Shown here: positions 25,005-28,681 of the stretch, piece by piece
Layout of the letters: every line of letters starts with the position of its first letter
Position numbering within the stretch: position 1 is the stretch's first letter
NCBI GenBank assembly: GCA_964370005.1
Contig: CAYJGR010000020.1
Location: forward strand, 1 to 28,681
Direction of reading: 5' to 3'
From: Heteroruminococcus sp964370005
GTDB lineage: Bacteria; Bacillota; Clostridia; Oscillospirales; Ruminococcaceae
Length of the DNA stretch: 28,681 nt
Program-made: the position numbers and the translations under genes
Notes under the pieces: generated by a model
What the model was told of the DNA's origin: nothing
What the model saw: the letters and a program-made list of their open reading frames with translations, nothing else
The model's database searches: none

Positions 25005-25071
25005 CGGGCATAAGCCCGACTTCCTCCTCAATCCCTTTCTCAACCATAAAGTTCCATCGGGCATAAGCCCG
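25005..25071. repeat. Paired CGGGCATAAGCCCG hairpins
   Basis: The palindromic 14-mer CGGGCATAAGCCCG occurs twice, at 25005-25018 and 25058-25071. Outside them, TTTGGGGCGGA on the left and CCCACCCCAAA on the right also pair with two mismatches, so the whole of about 24994-25083 can fold as one large stem. The 24949-25160 gap holds no gene. The structure may terminate the helicase transcript or be another dispersed repeat. Confidence 0.6.
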
Positions 25072-25160
25072 CCCACCCCAAAACACCACCTGCGCATAAA
25101 ATCTGCGGGCGGAAATTAAACATCATCTGTTTTCTATCACCTAATCAGGAGGTCATACAA

Positions 25161-26816
25161 TTGAAACTTAACTGGAAAAAAAGCAAACTTACCATCTTTG
25201 GAGGCATCACGCTTGTACTCGTGCTTTATGTGCTTCACGATTCGATCAATCTAAATCCCTTGTACATGGAGGGCGCAACCTTTTGGTGCTTTGTCATCAC
25301 TGCCTATGTATTGGCAGGGGTATTTCTAAAAGCGGGATCGCTTTTTGTACAAACCATGCGCTCCCCTGACAATGCCAACGGCCCTTACAAGGTTGTACCC
25401 AAGCTCAACATACCCAAATGGGCGCTGTGGATAGTAATTATCCCTTGGGCATTTGTAATCATCATGAGCATCATCTCCTCCCCACTTATAAGCTTCCCCG
25501 CCTATCGTGACCAGCTCGGCGAACCGGAAGTGCGAGATTTTTCCAGCGATATACAAGTTATGGATATGAGCCAAGTGCCCATTGTCGATAAAGATTTAGC
25601 CTCCCGCCTTGCCGATAAAAAATTAGGCGAACGCCCCTCACTCGGTAGCCAGGTATATTTGGGCGAACCGACCATACAGCAAGTAAACGGTGAGCTGATA
25701 TGGGTGGTACCTCTTCAGCACTCGGGATTTTTCATGTGGCTTAGTAACATGGACGGCACCCCCGGCTATATTACAGTATCGGCCACAAATTCAAATGATG
25801 TGGAGTACGTCGAGAATTACAAGATAAAATACCAACCTTACAGCTATTTGTTTGACGACCTCACCCGCTATGTGCGTTTCACCTCGGCGTTATTTACCGG
25901 CATAACCGATTATTCGTTTGAGCTGGACGACGCGGGTCAACCCCACTGGGTAGTAACTACCTTTGAGAATGTAAGAGGTTTTGCCCTGCCCGAGGCCACA
26001 GGTGCGATAGTGGTCAACGCCTCGACAGGTGAGTCCGTGCAGTATACCATCGACAATCTGCCCGACTGGGTAGACCGTGTACAACCCGAACAGTTTATCA
26101 TGAACCAAATAAACAATCAGGGGCTGTATGTCCACGGTATATTTAACTTCTCCAACCGTGATAAATTCCAAAGTTCCGAGGGCGATACTATAATATATAA
26201 TGGTGACAACTGTTATCTATTCACCGGCCTGACCAGTGTAGGCAGTGACGAAAGTGCCATTGGGTTTGTTATGGTGGATATGGTCAGCAAGCAGTCTATC
26301 CGCTATCAAATCAGTGGTGCCACCGAGTACTCGGCACAGAACTCGGCCGAGGGCAAGGTACAGCACCTACAGTACGACGCCTCATTCCCTCTCATACTCA
26401 ATGTGGCCGGCCAACCCACCTACTTCATGACCCTAAAGGATGCCGAGGGACTGATAAAGCAGTATGCCTTTGTATCGGTGGAAAATTACTCCATCGTGGG
26501 TACCGGCGAGACAATCCGTGATGCCTCGAACGACTACACAAAGTCACTTGGCAATGACGGGAGCGGTTCGGCCTTTACCGAGGAGGATCTTCTCACGGTC
26601 ACCGGCACTGTTGTGCGTATCGCATCGGAATTTTCAGGCTCTGAGACGGTATATATTATGACTATACAGGAAGAATCGGGCAAGATATTCACCGCATCCT
26701 CGTCGGTGAGCAGTCAACTCGCCTTGACCCTTCCGGGTGATCGGGTATCTCTGTCATATTACGATAATAGCACTGAGCTGCAAAATTGCATGGAATTTGA
26801 AAACCTAAGTATGTGA
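25161..26816 (+). CDS. Uncharacterised three-TM protein with large extracytoplasmic PepSY-like and OB-like regions
   Basis: I do not recognise a named family. The 551-residue protein starts with TTG (AGGAGG 8 nt upstream; the next in-frame ATG would cut off 35 residues including TM1). Hydrophobic segments lie at about 9-27, 39-62 and 88-108, after which roughly 440 residues follow without another membrane segment. Three spaced motifs resemble the strand pair of PepSY-type domains: VNGELIWVV (175-183), AGQPHWVVT (258-266) and AGQPTYFMT (416-424). TGAIVVNASTGESVQY (280-295) and LPDWVDRVQP (300-309) accompany the second. The last 70 residues (478-548, VTGTVVRI, LPGDRVSLSY) look like an OB-type barrel. 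It lies 25 bp before pyk, with which it is probably cotranscribed. Function unknown. The gene itself is certain. Confidence 0.9.
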   Translation: MKLNWKKSKLTIFGGITLVLVLYVLHDSINLNPLYMEGATFWCFVITAYVLAGVFLKAGSLFVQTMRSPDNANGPYKVVPKLNIPKWALWIVIIPWAFVIIMSIISSPLISFPAYRDQLGEPEVRDFSSDIQVMDMSQVPIVDKDLASRLADKKLGERPSLGSQVYLGEPTIQQVNGELIWVVPLQHSGFFMWLSNMDGTPGYITVSATNSNDVEYVENYKIKYQPYSYLFDDLTRYVRFTSALFTGITDYSFELDDAGQPHWVVTTFENVRGFALPEATGAIVVNASTGESVQYTIDNLPDWVDRVQPEQFIMNQINNQGLYVHGIFNFSNRDKFQSSEGDTIIYNGDNCYLFTGLTSVGSDESAIGFVMVDMVSKQSIRYQISGATEYSAQNSAEGKVQHLQYDASFPLILNVAGQPTYFMTLKDAEGLIKQYAFVSVENYSIVGTGETIRDASNDYTKSLGNDGSGSAFTEEDLLTVTGTVVRIASEFSGSETVYIMTIQEESGKIFTASSSVSSQLALTLPGDRVSLSYYDNSTELQNCMEFENLSM

Positions 26817-26841
26817 TATAACTAAGAAGGAGTGTGACATT

Positions 26842-28278
26842 ATGCAACATGTAAGAACAAAAATTGTATGCACCATCGGCCCCGCCAGCAATAACAAAGC
26901 CACTGTGCGAGATATGATTAACCATGGAATGAATGTGGCAAGGCTCAACTTTTCACACGGCGACCATGCCTCCCACAAAAAAACCATAAATATGCTAAAA
27001 GAGCTACGAGAGGAGATGAATGTGCCCCTTGCCATCCTGATGGATACAAGGGGGCCTGAAATTCGTCTGGGCATGTTTGAGGGGGATGGCGCTGTATTGA
27101 AGGAGGGTTCGACCTTCACTCTCACCACCCGCCAAGTCATGGGTAATGCCGGCATAGCCTCGGTGAGCTATGAAGACTTCCCCTCCCGCCTAAACCCCGG
27201 TGTCACCGTACTGCTTGACGATGGCAAGCTTTCGCTTTTGGTGGATAAGGTTGAGGATACCGAGATCCATTGCAATGTGATATCGGGCGGTAAAATCGGC
27301 AATCGCAAGGGCATAAATGTTCCAAGGGTGCAGCTCGGCCTGCCCTACATAAGCGAACAGGATAAAAACGACTTGATTTTCGGCGTTGAAAATGATGTTG
27401 ATTTTATTGCCGCCTCGTTTGTGCGCAGTGAGGAGGATATCATTGCACTGCGTAAATTAGTGGATTATCACGGCGGACACGATATACTTATCATATCCAA
27501 GATTGAAAACTTGGAGGGCATCGACAATTTTGACGCCATACTCACCCGCTCTGACGGCATAATGGTGGCCAGAGGTGACATGGGGGTTGAGGTCGAATAC
27601 GAAAAACTACCGGGTCTGCAAAAGCGTTTTATCAAGAAATGTTATCAATCGGGCAAAATGGTCATCACGGCCACCCAAATGCTCGAGTCGATGATCACCA
27701 ACCCCACCCCAACCCGTGCCGAAATCACAGACGTTGCAAACGCTGTGTTTGATGGCACCTCGGCGGTCATGCTGTCGGGCGAGACAGCCATGGGCAAGCA
27801 CCCTGTGCAGGCTGTGGATGTCATGGCGCGTATCGCAAACCAAGCCGAAGCTGATGTGTTCGACATGGAGGTGTACAAGAAAAAAGGCTACCTGACCGAC
27901 ACCTCGGACACCCCGGGCGCTGTCTGTGATGCTGCCTGTACCACCGCTCGTGATATCTCGGCCAAAGCCATAATAGCCCTTACAAAGTACGGTTCGACCG
28001 CCCGTAAAGTGTCAAAATTCCGCCCGGCTCAGCCCATTGTGGCCGCCACACCCCTTGTCAAAACCTACCATCAGCTCTCACTGTCTTGGGGGGTATATCC
28101 TGCCATTTCCAAGCACCAAAAGAGTTTTGACGACCTATTCACCCACTCCATAGACTGCGCCCGTCAGATAAATGTGGTTGATAACGGTGATTATGTGGTC
28201 GTAGTTGGCGGTGTGCCCATCGACACCGCAGGCAGTACAAATCTTCTCAAGGTAGAAATCGTGGGACAACGCAGATAA
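26842..28278 (+). CDS. pyk: Pyruvate kinase
   Basis: This glycolytic enzyme transfers phosphate from phosphoenolpyruvate to ADP, giving pyruvate and ATP. The 478 residues lack the extra PEP-utiliser-like C-terminal domain found in Bacillus PK, so it is of the short type. Motifs: RLNFSHGD (34-41, Asn36/Ser38 for K+/ADP site), MDTRGPEIRLG (67-77), the signature IISKIENLEG with catalytic Lys220 and metal ligand Glu222, ARGDMGVE with Asp246, and VITATQMLESM. The C-terminal allosteric domain is present. AAGGAG precedes the ATG by 9 nt. It completes the route of galactose-derived hexose phosphate to pyruvate, but is on the opposite strand to the gal genes and so separately controlled. Confidence 0.97.
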   Translation: MQHVRTKIVCTIGPASNNKATVRDMINHGMNVARLNFSHGDHASHKKTINMLKELREEMNVPLAILMDTRGPEIRLGMFEGDGAVLKEGSTFTLTTRQVMGNAGIASVSYEDFPSRLNPGVTVLLDDGKLSLLVDKVEDTEIHCNVISGGKIGNRKGINVPRVQLGLPYISEQDKNDLIFGVENDVDFIAASFVRSEEDIIALRKLVDYHGGHDILIISKIENLEGIDNFDAILTRSDGIMVARGDMGVEVEYEKLPGLQKRFIKKCYQSGKMVITATQMLESMITNPTPTRAEITDVANAVFDGTSAVMLSGETAMGKHPVQAVDVMARIANQAEADVFDMEVYKKKGYLTDTSDTPGAVCDAACTTARDISAKAIIALTKYGSTARKVSKFRPAQPIVAATPLVKTYHQLSLSWGVYPAISKHQKSFDDLFTHSIDCARQINVVDNGDYVVVVGGVPIDTAGSTNLLKVEIVGQRR

Positions 28279-28290
28279 TACAGATAATTT

Positions 28291-28320
28291 TAAGGGGCGA
28301 ACACATCGGTTCGCCCCTTA
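28291..28320 (+). terminator. Hairpin terminator after pyk
   Basis: A perfect 12-bp stem TAAGGGGCGAAC/GTTCGCCCCTTA with loop ACATCG lies 12 bp past the pyk stop. It lacks a strong T-run. The same hairpin, with one change, recurs at 28527-28554 next to the stop of the convergent gene. Confidence 0.7.
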
Positions 28321-28362
28321 AGCTTGTCAAAAAAGTCCTAGGGACTTTTTTGACAAGCTTAA
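28318..28362. repeat. 45-bp palindrome in a chain of hairpins
   Basis: The 21-bp arms are perfect reverse complements around TAG. They include AAGCTTGTCAAAAAAGTCC and its complement. More stems follow: GCATCG/CGATGC (about 28364-28380), ATTTTGTGC/GCACAAAAT (about 28383-28409) and GAACC/GGTTC (about 28453-28470). No gene is seen in 28279-28562. The left arm overlaps the pyk terminator stem. Confidence 0.75.
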
Positions 28363-28526
28363 AGCATCGCTGACACGATGCCATTTTGTGCCCAAGTGCG
28401 CACAAAATATGCCTCTGCGAAGGCGGGTTATCCGCTTACGCTCTATGCGAAAGAGAACCCTGACGGTTCCCTTTCACACTATCCCTCCCTCCGAGTCGGG
28501 TAGGTTTTCGGTTTTTTGACGGGCTA

Positions 28527-28554
28527 AAGGGGCGAACACATCGGTTCACCCCTT
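28527..28554 (-). terminator. Hairpin terminator of the convergent flavodiiron gene
   Basis: The arms AAGGGGCGAAC (28527-28537) and GTTCACCCCTT (28544-28554) around ACATCG repeat the pyk hairpin with one G-to-A change. On plus-strand RNA the change gives a C-A mismatch, but on minus-strand RNA it is an acceptable G-U pair. This fits use by the minus-strand gene whose stop is 8 bp away. Confidence 0.6.
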
Positions 28555-28562
28555 ATCTATAC

Positions 28563-28681
28563 TTAAAAATTCCACATAACTTTTCTTGGGTCAATCATCT
28601 CAAATCCACAGGAGGCCATAAGATCATTTATCTGTGCTATAGATTCCCCACTCCATCCATAGGAACCAAAGGCCATACCGA
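28563..28681 (-). CDS. Flavodiiron protein (A-type flavoprotein), C-terminal fragment cut by window edge
   Basis: Only the last 38 residues lie in the window; the gene continues beyond position 28681. They begin GMAFGSYGWSGESIAQIN and end PRKVMWNF before TAA. FGSYGWSGE is the hallmark of the C-terminal flavodoxin-like (FMN-binding) domain of flavodiiron proteins, such as rubredoxin:oxygen oxidoreductase and FprA. In anaerobes these reduce oxygen or nitric oxide to harmless products. A stand-alone flavodoxin-like protein of the same family cannot be excluded from so short a piece. It is convergent with pyk. Confidence 0.7.
   Translation of the reverse strand, partial: GMAFGSYGWSGESIAQINDLMASCGFEMIDPRKVMWNF

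Noticed and set aside
28318..28555. CRISPR array or tRNA cluster suggested by repeated hairpins
   Set aside because: Only two copies of one hairpin, no regular spacer pattern, and no tRNA-like acceptor or anticodon arms.

Overview
The window looks like a stretch of a low-to-medium GC Firmicute of class Clostridia, probably a gut Oscillospiraceae/Ruminococcaceae-type genome. The evidence is the strong AGGAGG-type ribosome binding sites, lipoprotein (lipobox) sugar-binding proteins, a YesM/YesN-type two-component system, an Lgt/YfmF/YfmH gene group, and intergenic regions full of short palindromic repeats. A run of exactly 100 N inside one gene suggests a scaffolded draft or metagenome assembly. 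The family-level placement is inference.

Positions 342-15603 (all minus strand) form a galactose locus. Read in the direction of transcription, it starts with an Mgl-type ABC importer (mglB binding lipoprotein, mglA double ATPase, mglC permease), closed by a terminator hairpin at 11226-11256. Next comes a sensory block: an AraC-type response regulator, a dCache/HAMP sensor kinase, a membrane-anchored sugar-binding protein without a lipobox, and a second, MglB-like lipoprotein. The Leloir enzymes galK, galT, galE and galM follow, and last a fructose-6-phosphate-aldolase-type transaldolase. There is no LacI/GalR repressor. The natural reading is that the two extra binding proteins report extracellular sugar to the kinase, which controls uptake and catabolism. 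The sensory-block lipoprotein keeps every sugar-contact residue of E. coli MglB that I could align, whereas the MglB of the transport operon has four substitutions.

Positions 16080-21451 (minus) form a housekeeping operon: two M16-family proteins (yfmF, yfmH), lgt with a long acidic tail, folD and yebC. It is driven by a good sigma-A promoter at 21539-21568. Its leader can form two mutually exclusive hairpins. Divergently, on the plus strand, lie a Gfo/Idh/MocA oxidoreductase and a UvrD/PcrA-like helicase (21867-24948), then an uncharacterised three-TM protein with a large extracytoplasmic part and pyruvate kinase (25161-28278). The window ends in the C-terminus of a convergent flavodiiron protein.

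Several intergenic regions (1-340, 4200-4300, 13950-14250, 15830-16060, 24990-25110, 28290-28555) carry palindromic repeats, some of which recur in the window. The N run in mglB is flanked by an exact 55-bp duplication. Deleting one copy plus the N run restores a single 382-residue open frame, so the gap is almost certainly an assembly artefact.
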